A stretch of DNA of 64,000 bases from Flavobacteriaceae bacterium (GTDB taxonomy: Bacteria; Bacteroidota; Bacteroidia; Flavobacteriales; Weeksellaceae), in assembly GCA_004359435.1 (NCBI GenBank), contig PTET01000003.1, positions 182,273 through 246,272 on the forward strand, written 5' to 3'. This document shows, piece after piece, positions 48,262 through 58,132 of the stretch; position 1 is the stretch's first letter, and each line of letters begins with the position of its first letter. The notes under the pieces are model-generated. The model did not search any database, was not told where the DNA came from, and saw only the letters and a program-made list of their open reading frames with translations. Made by a program: the position numbers and the translations under genes.

Positions 48262-49743
48262 ATGATAACCGAAGACAAAAACAAAGTATTGCTTGTAGGT
48301 ACAGGAATTATGAGTGTAACCCTTGGGGTAATGCTAAATGAATTAGACCCAAGCTTAGAGATCACTTTCGTTGAAAGATTAGATAAGGTTTCGGCCGAAT
48401 CTAGCGATGCATGGAACAACGCAGGAACAGGCCACTCTGCCTTTTGCGAATTAAATTACACCCCTGAAAAGCCAGATGGTACCATCGATGTAGAAAAAGC
48501 CATCAGAATTGCTGGTGCTTTTGAAACTTCCAAAGTCTTTTGGTCTTACCTTGTTGAAAAAGGATATTTTAAGTCTCCCAAAGACTTCATCCACAAAGTT
48601 CCTCACTGTAGCTTTGTTTTTGGAGAAGAAAACAGAACTTTTTTGAAAAAAAGGTTTGAGACTTTAAAAAACCATGTGCTTTTTGAAGACATGGAATATA
48701 CGGAAGACCCACAGGTTATGCACCAGTGGTTTCCACTGATGGTTGATGAAAGAAAAGACGAAAAACCTCTAACTGCAACCAAAGTAGAAATGGGTACCGA
48801 TGTAAACTTTGGAGATCTAACAAGATACATGCTACAGGAACTTCTAAAGAAAGAAAACGTTACTTTACACCTTGAAACAGAAGTAAAAAGCATCAGAAAA
48901 AGAAGAGACAACGGCTGGAAAATTAGAGCCAAAAATTTAAGAACCAAATCGGTAGAAAAATTCTATGCAGATTTCGTATTTATTGGTGCAGGAGGAGGCG
49001 CTTTAGAACTAATTGACGACACCAAAATTCCTGAAGGAAACGGTTACGGTGGATTCCCCATCAGTGGTCAGTGGCTGGTTTGTACCAATCCAGAAGTGAT
49101 TGAAAAGCACAATGCCAAAGTATATGGGCTTGCAGAAGTAGGTGCTCCGCCTATGTCTGTACCGCACTTGGATACCCGTGTAATCGATGGAAAAAAAGCA
49201 CTGCTTTTTGGGCCTTTTGCTGGATTTAACACCAAGTTCTTGATCAACGGTTCCTATATGGATCTACTAAACTCGGTAGAGCTAGACAACATTCTCCCTA
49301 TGCTCAACGTAGGAAGACACAATTTTTCACTGGTTAGATATCTGGTTGACCAGGTTAGACTCTCCAAAAGAGACAAAATTAGAGCCCTTCGACAATATTT
49401 TCCAGCAGCAAGATACAGAGACTGGGAAATGGCCAAAGCCGGACAAAGGGTGCAGATCATCAAAAAAGACAAAGAAAAAGGTGGAATTCTTGAGTTTGGA
49501 ACCGAAATTATCACCAACGATCTAAAAAATCTAGCGGGTCTACTTGGGGCATCTCCTGGTGCTTCTACCTCAGTTTCTATTGCCATTGAAGTAATTGAAA
49601 AATGCTTTTCTGAAAGAGTAAATTCTGGATGGAAACAAAAGCTTGAAAGCATGATTCCTGTCTATGGAAAAGACATGAACGCAGACCCAACGCTTTGCAG
49701 AGAAACCCGAGAAAAAACCACAAAAATTTTGCAGTTAAACTAA
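48262..49743 (+). CDS. mqo: Malate:quinone oxidoreductase
   Basis: FAD enzyme on the inner face of the cytoplasmic membrane, oxidising malate to oxaloacetate and passing electrons to quinone in the TCA cycle. From the ATG at 48262 it has 493 residues, the full family length. The dinucleotide motif KVLLVGTGIMSVTLGVML is at residues 8-25, followed by SSDAWNNAGTGHSAFCELNYTP and near the C-terminus LAGLLGASPGASTSVSIAIE. The frame continues upstream without a stop into the SRPBCC remnant. The start is fixed by the family N-terminus and the promoter 41 bases upstream. Confidence 0.96.
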   Translation: MITEDKNKVLLVGTGIMSVTLGVMLNELDPSLEITFVERLDKVSAESSDAWNNAGTGHSAFCELNYTPEKPDGTIDVEKAIRIAGAFETSKVFWSYLVEKGYFKSPKDFIHKVPHCSFVFGEENRTFLKKRFETLKNHVLFEDMEYTEDPQVMHQWFPLMVDERKDEKPLTATKVEMGTDVNFGDLTRYMLQELLKKENVTLHLETEVKSIRKRRDNGWKIRAKNLRTKSVEKFYADFVFIGAGGGALELIDDTKIPEGNGYGGFPISGQWLVCTNPEVIEKHNAKVYGLAEVGAPPMSVPHLDTRVIDGKKALLFGPFAGFNTKFLINGSYMDLLNSVELDNILPMLNVGRHNFSLVRYLVDQVRLSKRDKIRALRQYFPAARYRDWEMAKAGQRVQIIKKDKEKGGILEFGTEIITNDLKNLAGLLGASPGASTSVSIAIEVIEKCFSERVNSGWKQKLESMIPVYGKDMNADPTLCRETREKTTKILQLN

Positions 49744-49760
49744 TTTTAGATTAGAAATAA

Positions 49761-49799
49761 AAAAAGGATGCAATTCAGAGAATTGCATCCTTTTTTTTG
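49761..49799. terminator. Terminator between mqo and ffh
   Basis: Perfect 15 bp stem AAAAAGGATGCAATT / AATTGCATCCTTTTT with a 5-base loop. A and T runs flank it, so it serves both convergent genes. Confidence 0.95.
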
Positions 49800-49813
49800 T
49801 GGATTAAAGAAGA

Positions 49814-51157
49814 TTACTTCATACCAGGAAGACCTGCTCCCATCATTTTCATCAGTTGTTTTCCTTGGGCGCCTTGCATAAGTTTCATCATTTTACCCAT
49901 GTCAAAGAACTGTTTTAGAAGTTGATTTACCTCAGCGATATCTCTTCCCGAACCTTTGGCGATACGCTTTTTACGGTTTAAGTCGATGATTTTTGGATTG
50001 GCTCTTTCAAGGGGAGTCATAGATTGAATAATGGCTTCAATGTATTTAAAAGCATCATCATCTACATCAATATCTTTCATTGCCTTTCCAGCACCGGGAA
50101 TCATTCCAAGCAAATCCTTCATGCTTCCCATCTGTTTAATCTGTCTAATTTGCTTTAAGAAGTCATCGAAATCAAACTGATTTTTCGCGATTTTTTTGTG
50201 CAGCTTCTTGGCTTCTTCTTCATCAAATTGTTCTTGGGCTTTTTCTACCAGAGAAACAACGTCTCCCATTCCCAAAATTCTATCAGCCATACGAGCAGGA
50301 TAGAATACATCCAGAGCGTCCATCTTCTCCCCTGTTGAAACAAATTTGATGGGTTTATCCACTACGCTTCGAATGGTGAGCGCAGCTCCACCGCGGGTAT
50401 CTCCATCCAATTTGGTAAGTACCACTCCATCAAAATTAAGCGCATTGTTAAAGGCCTCCGCTGTATTTACCGCATCTTGACCGGTCATGGAATCTACCAC
50501 AAATAAAGTTTCGGTAGGAGAAATGGTTTGATGTATCTGTTTGATTTCTTCCATCATTTGGCTATCTACAGCCAAACGACCTGCGGTGTCAAAAATCACT
50601 ACGTTGTGTTTGTTTTCTTTGGCAAAAACAAGGGCATTTTTAGCAATTTCAACCGGAGATTTGCTTTCCCTTTGGGTAAATACTTTTACCCCAATTTGAT
50701 CTCCCAGAACCTCAAGTTGATCAATCGCCGCTGGTCTGTACACATCACAGGCAACCAAAAGCGGATTTTTTTGTTTTTTGTTTTTTACATAAGAGGCAAA
50801 TTTACCTGAAAAAGTTGTTTTTCCAGATCCTTGCAATCCAGCAATCAATATCAAACTAGGATTGGCTGATAAATTTACCCCAACAGCATCTGAACCCATG
50901 AGTTCTACCAGCTGATCATGGACAATTTTGGTTAAAAGCTGTCCTGGTGAAACCGAGGTGAGAATATTTTCTTTCCCCATGGCCTCTTCTTTTACTTTAT
51001 TGGTAAAAGACTTGGCGACACTAAAACTAACGTCGGCATCCAAAAGCGCTCTTCGAATCTCTTTGACGGTTTGCGCTACATTGATTTCGGTAATTTGCCC
51101 TTTTCCTTTTAGCGTGTGTAACGCTTTGTCTAACTTGTCTTGTAAATTCTGAAACAT
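49814..51157 (-). CDS. ffh: Signal recognition particle protein Ffh
   Basis: GTPase that with SRP RNA delivers nascent membrane proteins to FtsY. The 447 residues from an ATG at 51157 (MFQNLQDKLDKALHTLKGKG) include the N domain, the G domain (GLQGSGKTTFSGKFA; DTAGRLAVD; TKLDGDTRGGAAL) and the Met-rich M domain (MGKMMKLMQGAQGKQLMKMM). A 7-codon in-frame extension to 51178 overlaps the promoter and is rejected. The RNA partner is encoded at 42.7 kb. Confidence 0.97.
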   Translation of the reverse strand: MFQNLQDKLDKALHTLKGKGQITEINVAQTVKEIRRALLDADVSFSVAKSFTNKVKEEAMGKENILTSVSPGQLLTKIVHDQLVELMGSDAVGVNLSANPSLILIAGLQGSGKTTFSGKFASYVKNKKQKNPLLVACDVYRPAAIDQLEVLGDQIGVKVFTQRESKSPVEIAKNALVFAKENKHNVVIFDTAGRLAVDSQMMEEIKQIHQTISPTETLFVVDSMTGQDAVNTAEAFNNALNFDGVVLTKLDGDTRGGAALTIRSVVDKPIKFVSTGEKMDALDVFYPARMADRILGMGDVVSLVEKAQEQFDEEEAKKLHKKIAKNQFDFDDFLKQIRQIKQMGSMKDLLGMIPGAGKAMKDIDVDDDAFKYIEAIIQSMTPLERANPKIIDLNRKKRIAKGSGRDIAEVNQLLKQFFDMGKMMKLMQGAQGKQLMKMMGAGLPGMK

Positions 51158-51175
51158 AATGGTTGCCTTTGTATG

Positions 51176-51209
51176 CAAAATTAAGAAATTAATTTACAAG
51201 TTTAGGCAA
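51176..51209 (-). promoter_or_regulatory. ffh promoter
   Basis: Minus-strand TAATTTTG at 51183-51176 with TTG at 51209-51207, 23-base spacer. The leader is only about 12 bases. Confidence 0.65.
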
Positions 51210-51292
51210 TTAGACACCATTAGACCTTACTCCTAAACTTTTGCTGTAAAAAGGTTGAATTTATACTAGATTTTAGCAGGATTTTATAAGAC

Positions 51293-51328
51293 TTGCTCAA
51301 AGTAATCTAAATTCTATGCCTATATTTG
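51293..51328 (+). promoter_or_regulatory. his operon promoter
   Basis: TATATTTG at 51321-51328, TTG at 51293-51295 (25-base spacer, slightly long). Leader of about 45 bases; I see no His-rich leader peptide or T-box in it. Confidence 0.7.
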
Positions 51329-51379
51329 TACTTTAAGGTGGTTTGAAACCAAAAAAAACAAATCAAGTTATAATAGGGT

Positions 51380-52231
51380 ATGTTAAGAATAGCGATACAA
51401 AAAAAAGGGAGATTATACGATGAAAGTACAGACCTTTTAAAAGAAATTGGACTGAAAATTTCTGGGAATCAGTCTGCGCTGAAAGTTTCAGCAAAAAACT
51501 TTCCCCTTGAAATTCTATTTCTTAGAAACTCAGACATCCCCAAATATGTAGAAAGTGGAATTGTGGATCTTGGAATTATCGGTGAAAACACACTCCTTGA
51601 AAAAGAAAAAAACGTGAATACCGTGATGCAGCTTGGATTTTCCAAATGCAGACTTTCTCTGGCTGTACCCAAAGATCAAGAGTACAATGGCATAGGTTTT
51701 TTTCAGGGAAAAAGAATTGCCACCTCCTATCCCAACAGCCTTTCCAAATACCTGAAAGAAAAAAACATTCAGTGTGAAATCCATGAAATTGCAGGTTCGG
51801 TAGAAGTAGCACCTTCCATTGGACTTTCAGATGGAATCTGCGATTTGGTAGAATCGGGTAACACTCTTTTTGTCAACGGCATGAAAGAGGTTGAAGTGAT
51901 GAGTCATTCTCAGGCAGTGCTTATTTCAACACATAATTTAAGTTCTGAAAAGCAAACGCTTTTAGACCAAATTACTTTTAGGATTGAATCCACCCAAAGA
52001 GCCAAAGAATACAAATACATTGTCTTTAATATTCCCAACGATAAAATTGTAGCGGCCAGCCAAATGCTTCCTTCTATGAAAAGCCCAACGGTGGTACCAC
52101 TTAACCTTGAAAATTGGTCAGCCATTCATTCCGTTCTTAAAGAAGCAGACTTTTGGCAATCTATTGAACAATTAAAATCCATTGGCGCCCAGGGAATACT
52201 TGTGATGCCCATTGAAAAAATGATTCTTTGA
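51380..52231 (+). CDS. hisG: ATP phosphoribosyltransferase, long form
   Basis: First step of histidine synthesis: condenses ATP and PRPP. The 283 residues match the long (HisGL) type with a C-terminal ACT-like domain for histidine feedback (about 210-283, ending GAQGILVMPIEKMIL). Motifs include LRIAIQKKGRLYDEST and the PRPP loop ESGNTLFVNGMKEVEV. The stop overlaps the hisD start in TGATG. It leads an eight-gene cluster. Confidence 0.97.
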   Translation: MLRIAIQKKGRLYDESTDLLKEIGLKISGNQSALKVSAKNFPLEILFLRNSDIPKYVESGIVDLGIIGENTLLEKEKNVNTVMQLGFSKCRLSLAVPKDQEYNGIGFFQGKRIATSYPNSLSKYLKEKNIQCEIHEIAGSVEVAPSIGLSDGICDLVESGNTLFVNGMKEVEVMSHSQAVLISTHNLSSEKQTLLDQITFRIESTQRAKEYKYIVFNIPNDKIVAASQMLPSMKSPTVVPLNLENWSAIHSVLKEADFWQSIEQLKSIGAQGILVMPIEKMIL

Positions 52232-53532
52232 TGAAACAAATTACCTTCGAAAATCTAAACCAAATGCAGGATCAACTTCAAAGACCTAGCCTTGAAGTTG
52301 GAAAGCTCAATGAAATTATTGCAGATGTATTTCTTCAGATCAAACAAAAAAAAGACCAAGCTCTAATTGATTTCACCCAAAAGTTTGATAGTGTTTCCCT
52401 TGACAAACTCTTGGTGGGGGAAGATGAAATAGAACAAGCCAAAAATCTGGTTGATCCAGAATTAAAACAAGCCATAACCACGGCCTATCAAAACATTTCA
52501 CTTTTTCATCAGGCACAAAAAATTGAACCCTTAACTGTTGAAACTTCAAAGGGAGTCATCTGCCAAAGAAAGGCAAGAGCCATTGAAAAAGTAGGACTCT
52601 ATATTCCAGGAGGTACTGCTCCCCTATTTTCTACCGTGCTGATGCTTGCAATTCCTGCAAAGATCGCAGGATGCAAAGAGATTATACTTTGCAGTCCACC
52701 AAACAAGCAGGGAAACATTCATCCAGCTATTTTGTTTGCTGCAGATCTTTGTGGCGTTACCCAAATATTTAAAGTAGGTGGCGCTCAAGGGGTCGCTGCG
52801 CTAGCTCTAGGAACAGAAAGCATCCCCAAAGTAGATAAAATCTTCGGACCAGGAAACCAATATGTAACCGCCGCCAAACAATTTGCTAGTCTTCAATCTA
52901 CCGCCATCGACATGCCTGCAGGACCATCAGAGGTGATGGTAGTGGCAGACCAAAGTGCCAACAGTGTTTTTGTCGCGGCTGATTTGCTCTCTCAGGCTGA
53001 ACATGGAGCCGATTCTCAGGTTGTACTTGTGAGCTGGTCTGATGAAATTTTGCTTGAAACCCAAAATGAAATTCAAAAGCAACTAAGTGATTTACCAAGG
53101 GCAGAAATCGCAAAAAAATCACTAGAAAATGCAGTTTTTGTTAAAACCACAAACCAAAATCAGGCCTTAGAAATTGTAAATTTCTATGCACCCGAACATC
53201 TAATTTTGGCTACCGAAGACCAAAAAACAGAAGATTATTTTGTTGAAAATGTACAAAATGCTGGCTCTGTTTTTATCGGAAATTACACTCCAGAAAGCGC
53301 TGGAGATTATGCCTCTGGAACCAACCACACCCTTCCAACTGCAGGGTATGCCAAACAATATTCTGGGGTTTCCCTACAAAGCTTCGAGAAATACATTACT
53401 TACCAAAAAATAAGCAAAGAAGGTCTTCAAAATCTTGGTCCAACCATAGAAATCATGGCCCAAAACGAAGAACTTTTTGCCCATAAAAACGCCGTAAGCC
53501 TAAGACTTAAGGCTATATCAGAAAAATTATAA
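52231..53532 (+). CDS. hisD: Histidinol dehydrogenase
   Basis: Zn- and NAD-dependent enzyme oxidising histidinol to histidine in two steps. From the ATG at 52231 it has 433 residues. Landmarks are GLYIPGGTAPLFSTVLMLA, FGPGNQYVTAAKQ, the Zn ligands in LLSQAEHGADSQV, and YAPEHLIL. The conserved His near the end is in AGDYASGTNHTLPTAG. Full length and intact. Confidence 0.98.
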   Translation: MKQITFENLNQMQDQLQRPSLEVGKLNEIIADVFLQIKQKKDQALIDFTQKFDSVSLDKLLVGEDEIEQAKNLVDPELKQAITTAYQNISLFHQAQKIEPLTVETSKGVICQRKARAIEKVGLYIPGGTAPLFSTVLMLAIPAKIAGCKEIILCSPPNKQGNIHPAILFAADLCGVTQIFKVGGAQGVAALALGTESIPKVDKIFGPGNQYVTAAKQFASLQSTAIDMPAGPSEVMVVADQSANSVFVAADLLSQAEHGADSQVVLVSWSDEILLETQNEIQKQLSDLPRAEIAKKSLENAVFVKTTNQNQALEIVNFYAPEHLILATEDQKTEDYFVENVQNAGSVFIGNYTPESAGDYASGTNHTLPTAGYAKQYSGVSLQSFEKYITYQKISKEGLQNLGPTIEIMAQNEELFAHKNAVSLRLKAISEKL

Positions 53533-53538
53533 CAAAAC

Positions 53539-54555
53539 ATGGACATCTCCTCTTTGTTTCGAGAAAACATCAAAAAAATAAAGCCTTATTCTTCTGCCAG
53601 AGAAGAATTTGAAGGAATTGCAGAAGTCTATCTGGATGCAAACGAAAACCCCTTCCCTAGTGATTTCAACCGCTATCCAGATCCTCTTCAAAAAGAGCTT
53701 AAACAAAAATTGGCTCAAATCAAAAAGGTAGATCCCTCCCAGATTTTCCTCTCCAACGGATCAGACGAAGCCATAGATTGGTTGGTTAGAGCATTCTGTG
53801 AACCCAAACAAGACGCCATTGTGCACTGCCCTCCAACCTTTGGTATGTACAAAGTGGTGGCTGCCATCAACGAAGTACAATTGCTTGAAGTTCCCATGAG
53901 CGAAACTTTTAGCCTTAATGTCGAAGAAATTCTCAAACAAAAAGCCAAAATCCTTTTTTTGTGCAATCCCAACAACCCAACGGGAACAGAATTTAAAAAG
54001 GAAGACCTCCTTTACATCATCCAAAATTTTAAAGGAATTGTAGTGATAGATGAGGCTTATGGTGATTTTGCGAATTATTCGCTTGTAGAAGAAATTAAAA
54101 ACCACAACAATTTGGTGGTGCTTCAGACTTTTTCCAAAGCCTGGGGTATGGCGGGCTTACGTCTTGGAATGACCTTTGGAAACAAAGAAGTTATCTCGGT
54201 TTTAACAACCCTTAAAATGCCTTATAATGTGGGGGTTTACACCCAAAAAACGGCTCTAGAAAAACTGAATTCTACCCAAAAACAAACAGAAGTTGAAAAG
54301 ATTCTAGAACAAAGAATTTGGTTGGAACAAAAGTTAACCCAAAATCAAAGTGTAGAGTATATCTACCCTAGTGCGGCAAACTTTCTACTGGTAAAATTCA
54401 ACGATGCAAAGAAAATTTACGATTTGCTCAAAGATTCTTCTGTTTTGGTTAGAAATCAAAGCTATCAACTGCACTGCCAAAACACCCTTAGAATAACAGT
54501 TGGAACACCCAAGGAGAACCAAAGACTCATCGATGCTCTAACTCAGATACAATAA
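53539..54555 (+). CDS. hisC: Histidinol-phosphate aminotransferase
   Basis: PLP enzyme making histidinol phosphate from imidazole acetol phosphate. The 338 residues have [18 protein letters not shown] at the N-terminus, [21 protein letters not shown] and the Schiff-base Lys in [17 protein letters not shown]. It lies 6 bases after hisD and is intact. Confidence 0.97.
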   Translation: MDISSLFRENIKKIKPYSSAREEFEGIAEVYLDANENPFPSDFNRYPDPLQKELKQKLAQIKKVDPSQIFLSNGSDEAIDWLVRAFCEPKQDAIVHCPPTFGMYKVVAAINEVQLLEVPMSETFSLNVEEILKQKAKILFLCNPNNPTGTEFKKEDLLYIIQNFKGIVVIDEAYGDFANYSLVEEIKNHNNLVVLQTFSKAWGMAGLRLGMTFGNKEVISVLTTLKMPYNVGVYTQKTALEKLNSTQKQTEVEKILEQRIWLEQKLTQNQSVEYIYPSAANFLLVKFNDAKKIYDLLKDSSVLVRNQSYQLHCQNTLRITVGTPKENQRLIDALTQIQ

Positions 54556-54569
54556 AGCTTCAAAAAGCC

Positions 54570-55670
54570 ATGAAAAAAGTACTTTTTATAGACCGAGACG
54601 GAACCCTGATCAAAGAGCCAGAAGGTTATCAAATTGATAGTTTTGAGAAACTCGATTTTTACCCTAATCTGTTTACCCATCTTAGAAAAATAGCCCAAGA
54701 ATTAGACTATACTTTGGTGATGATCACCAACCAAGATGGACTTGGAACAGAATCTTTTCCAGAAGAAACTTTTTGGCCTGTGCATAATTTTATGCTCAAA
54801 ACCCTCCAAGCAGAAGGCATAACCTTTGACCAGGTACTTATTGACAAAAGCTTTCCTCACCAAAATCTTCCCACCAGAAAACCAGGAACAGGTCTTCTTG
54901 GCAAATACTTAGACGGCTCATATGATTTGGAAAATTCCTTTGTTATAGGAGACAGACTCTCAGACATAGAACTTGCCAAAAATCTTGGAGCCAAGGGAAT
55001 TTACCTTGGGCAGACCGACACCTTAGGTCAAGAAGATTTAACAGTAAAAAAAGAGGATTTAAAACCCTTTATAGCTCTTGAGACTTCCTCTTGGGAAGAT
55101 ATTTATTTTCATCTAGCCATTGGAAAAAGACAATCAAAAATAACCCGAAACACCAAAGAAACCAAAATTGCCATCGAACTAAACCTAGATGGAGAGGGGA
55201 ATTCTGACATTCAGACCGGGCTTCATTTTTTTGATCATATGCTAGATCAACTAGCCAAACATTCTGGAGCAGACTTAAAAATCAAAGTAGAAGGAGATTT
55301 GCAAGTAGATGAACACCATACCATTGAAGACACTGCCATCGCCCTTGGAGAGGCTTACAGAGAAACCCTTGGAATAGGTGTGTTTCAAACCCAAGTGAAA
55401 AAATTTGTACGCCAAAAAACCGTTCCACACATGGGATGGAACCAACTGGCTAGTCAAGACCCTACTTTAAAACAGATACAAAACGCGTTTTTTTACTTTG
55501 CTCACAGCTATTATGTGCCTATCAATCCATTTACCATTGCTAGCACAGAATACGAAGAAGATTTTACCTGTATGATGAAAAAAGACAATTTTTGGGGTTG
55601 TCAGTTTCACCCTGAAAAAAGTGGGAAATCTGGGCGAGATTTACTGGAACTCTTTCTAAAACAAAGCTAA
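54570..55670 (+). pseudogene. In-frame join of hisB (front) and hisH (rear)
   Basis: A 366-codon open frame that looks whole but is two half genes. Residues 1-170 are the HisN phosphatase of bifunctional HisB ([35 protein letters not shown]). Residues 180-268 are the first half of imidazoleglycerol-phosphate dehydratase ([37 protein letters not shown]). At about residue 268 (near 55374) it becomes the second half of the amidotransferase HisH ([38 protein letters not shown]). Lost are the second metal-binding half of the dehydratase, and the HisH N-terminal half with its catalytic Cys. The phosphatase part could still work; the other two activities should not. Confidence 0.9.
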
Positions 55671-55674
55671 AATC

Positions 55675-56601
55675 ATGGATTACCTTGTGCATACTTTAAG
55701 TCTAAAACCAGATTACCAGGGTGAGGTTGTGGCTCAATTATATCAAAGAAAAAAGGAAGTTTCCTCTTCTGTAGCCTATTTATTTATCCATGGTTTTGCC
55801 GATTACTTTTACCAAAAACAGCATGGAGATAACATAGGGGAAAAACAGATGGATTTCTATGCCTTGGAACTAAGAAAGTATAACCAAAGTAAACTGCCGC
55901 ACCAATCCTATTTTTACTGTAGAAATCTAGAGGAATATTTTGAAGAGATAGACCAAAGCATCGAATTTTTGCAAGAAAAAAACTATCAACAAATCATCAT
56001 CGAAGGTCACTCTATGGGCGGATTGGTTCTGGCGATGTACCTTGCCAATGGGAGACACAGAGACAAAATTTCTCTTGGAATTTTTAACGGCCCATTTTTT
56101 GACTTCAACATTCCTTCTTATCTCAAAATTCTTTTGCCTGCTTCAAAATACATGTCAAAAGTATTTCCCTATCTGAAAGATTATGTTGGAAGTCCAAGTT
56201 TCGACCACTACAACCACTCTCTACACAAAGACTTCAAAGGCGAATGGGATTTTGAAATTGAAGTAAAATCTCCACCCAAAGCCAAGGTTTACTATGCATG
56301 GGTTTGGGCGATCTACTCTGCCCAAAAAGAACTTAAAAAAGGGCTAAACATCCCACAACCCTTGCTTGTGATGCATAGCGATAAATCTTGCAGTGGAGCA
56401 GTTTGGACAGATGAAATTATGACCAGCGATGCAGTTTTAAACATAAACCACATCAAAGAAAATGCGCCATTTCTTGGAAAAAATGTTGAAATCGTCCAGA
56501 TAGAAAATGCCATGCATAATGTTTTTCTGTCTCAAAAACATGTTAGAGAAAAAGCCTTAGAAATCACTTTGAATTTTATTGAAAAAAATCTATCAAAATG
56601 A
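55675..56601 (+). CDS. Alpha/beta-hydrolase (serine hydrolase) within the his operon
   Basis: A 308-residue cytoplasmic alpha/beta-hydrolase of the lysophospholipase/S33 type. The nucleophile is S113 in the elbow [14 protein letters not shown], the oxyanion segment is FIHGFADYF (37-45), and the catalytic His is probably in [10 protein letters not shown] near the C-terminus, with an Asp in VMHSDKSC as a candidate acid. It has no signal peptide. It sits 4 bases after the hisB/hisH frame and its end overlaps hisA by 4 bases (ATGA), so it belongs to the operon. It has no known place in histidine synthesis; the substrate is unknown. Confidence 0.85.
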   Translation: MDYLVHTLSLKPDYQGEVVAQLYQRKKEVSSSVAYLFIHGFADYFYQKQHGDNIGEKQMDFYALELRKYNQSKLPHQSYFYCRNLEEYFEEIDQSIEFLQEKNYQQIIIEGHSMGGLVLAMYLANGRHRDKISLGIFNGPFFDFNIPSYLKILLPASKYMSKVFPYLKDYVGSPSFDHYNHSLHKDFKGEWDFEIEVKSPPKAKVYYAWVWAIYSAQKELKKGLNIPQPLLVMHSDKSCSGAVWTDEIMTSDAVLNINHIKENAPFLGKNVEIVQIENAMHNVFLSQKHVREKALEITLNFIEKNLSK

Positions 56602-57332
56602 CAAAAATTATACCAGCCATAGACCTTATCGAAGGCAAATGTGTTCGACTGGAAAAAGGAGACTATTCTACCCAAAAAACCTATAACACCAATCCTTTAG
56701 AAGTTGCCAAATGGTTTGAAGACCACGGAATAGAACATCTTCATTTGGTAGATTTGGATGGAGCAAAATCTGGAGAAATCATCAACCATAAAGTTTTAGA
56801 AGAGATAAGAAAAAACACAAAACTTACTATTGATTTTGGAGGCGGAATCAAAACAGAAGAATCCCTTAAAATCGCTTTTGATTCGGGTGCAGACAAGGTT
56901 TCAATTGGTTCTGTTGCGGTGAAAAACCCAAGTTTGTTTTTTACATGGCTTCAAAAGTATGGCTCAGAAAAAATCATGCTTTCGGCAGATGCTAAAAACC
57001 AAAAGATTGCCATCTCTGGCTGGATCGAAGATTCAGACCAAGACCTCATTCCTTTTTTAGAAGAGTATCAAAACAAAGGAGTTAAATATGCAACCATCAC
57101 AGACATTGGGAAAGATGGCATGCTTTGCGGACCAAATTTTGAGCTTTATAAGGAAATCAAAAGCTTTGTTCCTAAGCTCAACATCATTGTTTCTGGAGGG
57201 GTAAAAGACATTGCAGACGTACAGAAAGCCATAGAGGGAAATTACCACGGAATTATTATTGGAAAGGCGATTTACGAAAACAGAATCGACATCAAAGATT
57301 TAGAAAAAATAATTTTAGGCTCAAAATCATAA
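56598..57332 (+). CDS. hisA: ProFAR isomerase
   Basis: Isomerises 5'-ProFAR to PRFAR in histidine synthesis. The 244-residue half-barrel repeat protein shows [20 protein letters not shown] (catalytic Asp), [13 protein letters not shown], and [20 protein letters not shown] followed by [14 protein letters not shown]. Length is normal. The start overlaps the hydrolase stop. Next is hisF after 1 base. Confidence 0.97.
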   Translation: MTKIIPAIDLIEGKCVRLEKGDYSTQKTYNTNPLEVAKWFEDHGIEHLHLVDLDGAKSGEIINHKVLEEIRKNTKLTIDFGGGIKTEESLKIAFDSGADKVSIGSVAVKNPSLFFTWLQKYGSEKIMLSADAKNQKIAISGWIEDSDQDLIPFLEEYQNKGVKYATITDIGKDGMLCGPNFELYKEIKSFVPKLNIIVSGGVKDIADVQKAIEGNYHGIIIGKAIYENRIDIKDLEKIILGSKS

Positions 57333-57333
57333 T

Positions 57334-58089
57334 ATGCTAACCAAACGTATCATTCCTTGTTTAGACATCAAAGATGGAAGAACGGTAAAAGGAGTAAATT
57401 TTGTAGATCTAAAAGATGCCGGAGATCCCATTGAATTGGCACAATTTTACTCTGAAAACGGGGCAGACGAACTGGTCTTTTTAGACATTACCGCCACCCA
57501 TCAAAAGAGAAAAACTTTGGTTGAAATGGTGAAAAACATCGCCAAAGAAATCAGCATTCCCTTTACCGTTGGAGGAGGTATTTCTTCGTTAGAAATTGCA
57601 GAAGAACTCATCTTAAACGGTGCTGACAAAGTTTCGATCAATTCTGCGGCGGTAAAAGATCCTAGCCTGATTGGTCAAATTTCAGAAACTTTTGGTTCTC
57701 AAGCGGTAGTTCTGGCAGTTGACGCGAAAAAAGTAGATGGAAAATGGTGGGTACATCTCAATGGTGGGAGAATCAAAACAGACCTCGATCTTTTTGATTG
57801 GACCAAAAAGGCGCAAGATTTGGGTGCTGGAGAAATTCTTTTTACCTCCATGGACCACGACGGAACCAAAGATGGATTTGCCATAGAAGCTCTTTCAAAA
57901 ATGCAAGAAGAACTCTCTATACCGATCATCGCCTCTGGAGGCGCTGGAAAAACAGAAGATTTTTTAGATGTATTTGCAAATGCTCATGTAGATGCGGCCC
58001 TTGCAGCAAGCGTTTTTCACTTCAAAGAAATAGAAATAAACGCTTTAAAAATGTACCTGAAAAACCATGGAATTTGTATGAGAATTTAA
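57334..58089 (+). CDS. hisF: Imidazole glycerol phosphate synthase subunit HisF
   Basis: Cyclase subunit that uses ammonia from HisH to make imidazole glycerol phosphate and AICAR. The 251 residues include [17 protein letters not shown] (catalytic Asp at about 11), [27 protein letters not shown], and [16 protein letters not shown] (second catalytic Asp). Intact. Its amidotransferase partner is cut in half in this sequence; HisF alone can use free ammonia, but poorly under normal conditions. Confidence 0.98.
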   Translation: MLTKRIIPCLDIKDGRTVKGVNFVDLKDAGDPIELAQFYSENGADELVFLDITATHQKRKTLVEMVKNIAKEISIPFTVGGGISSLEIAEELILNGADKVSINSAAVKDPSLIGQISETFGSQAVVLAVDAKKVDGKWWVHLNGGRIKTDLDLFDWTKKAQDLGAGEILFTSMDHDGTKDGFAIEALSKMQEELSIPIIASGGAGKTEDFLDVFANAHVDAALAASVFHFKEIEINALKMYLKNHGICMRI

Positions 58090-58132
58090 TTCTTAGAAAC
58101 CAAAAAAATACGAACTTAGCAAAAAACAAATC

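Noticed and set aside
47968-49743. A 591-codon fusion enzyme of an SRPBCC domain and malate:quinone oxidoreductase
   Set aside because: A consensus promoter and the family start of Mqo lie inside; the front is half a domain. It is a join, not a natural fusion.
51329-51379. His attenuator or T-box in the his leader
   Set aside because: The leader is about 45 bases, with no run of His codons, no T-box sequence and no terminator hairpin.
54570-55670. A novel bifunctional HisB, with hisH replaced by the neighbouring hydrolase
   Set aside because: The C-terminal third is plainly HisH, so hisH was present and was partly deleted. The hydrolase is not its replacement.
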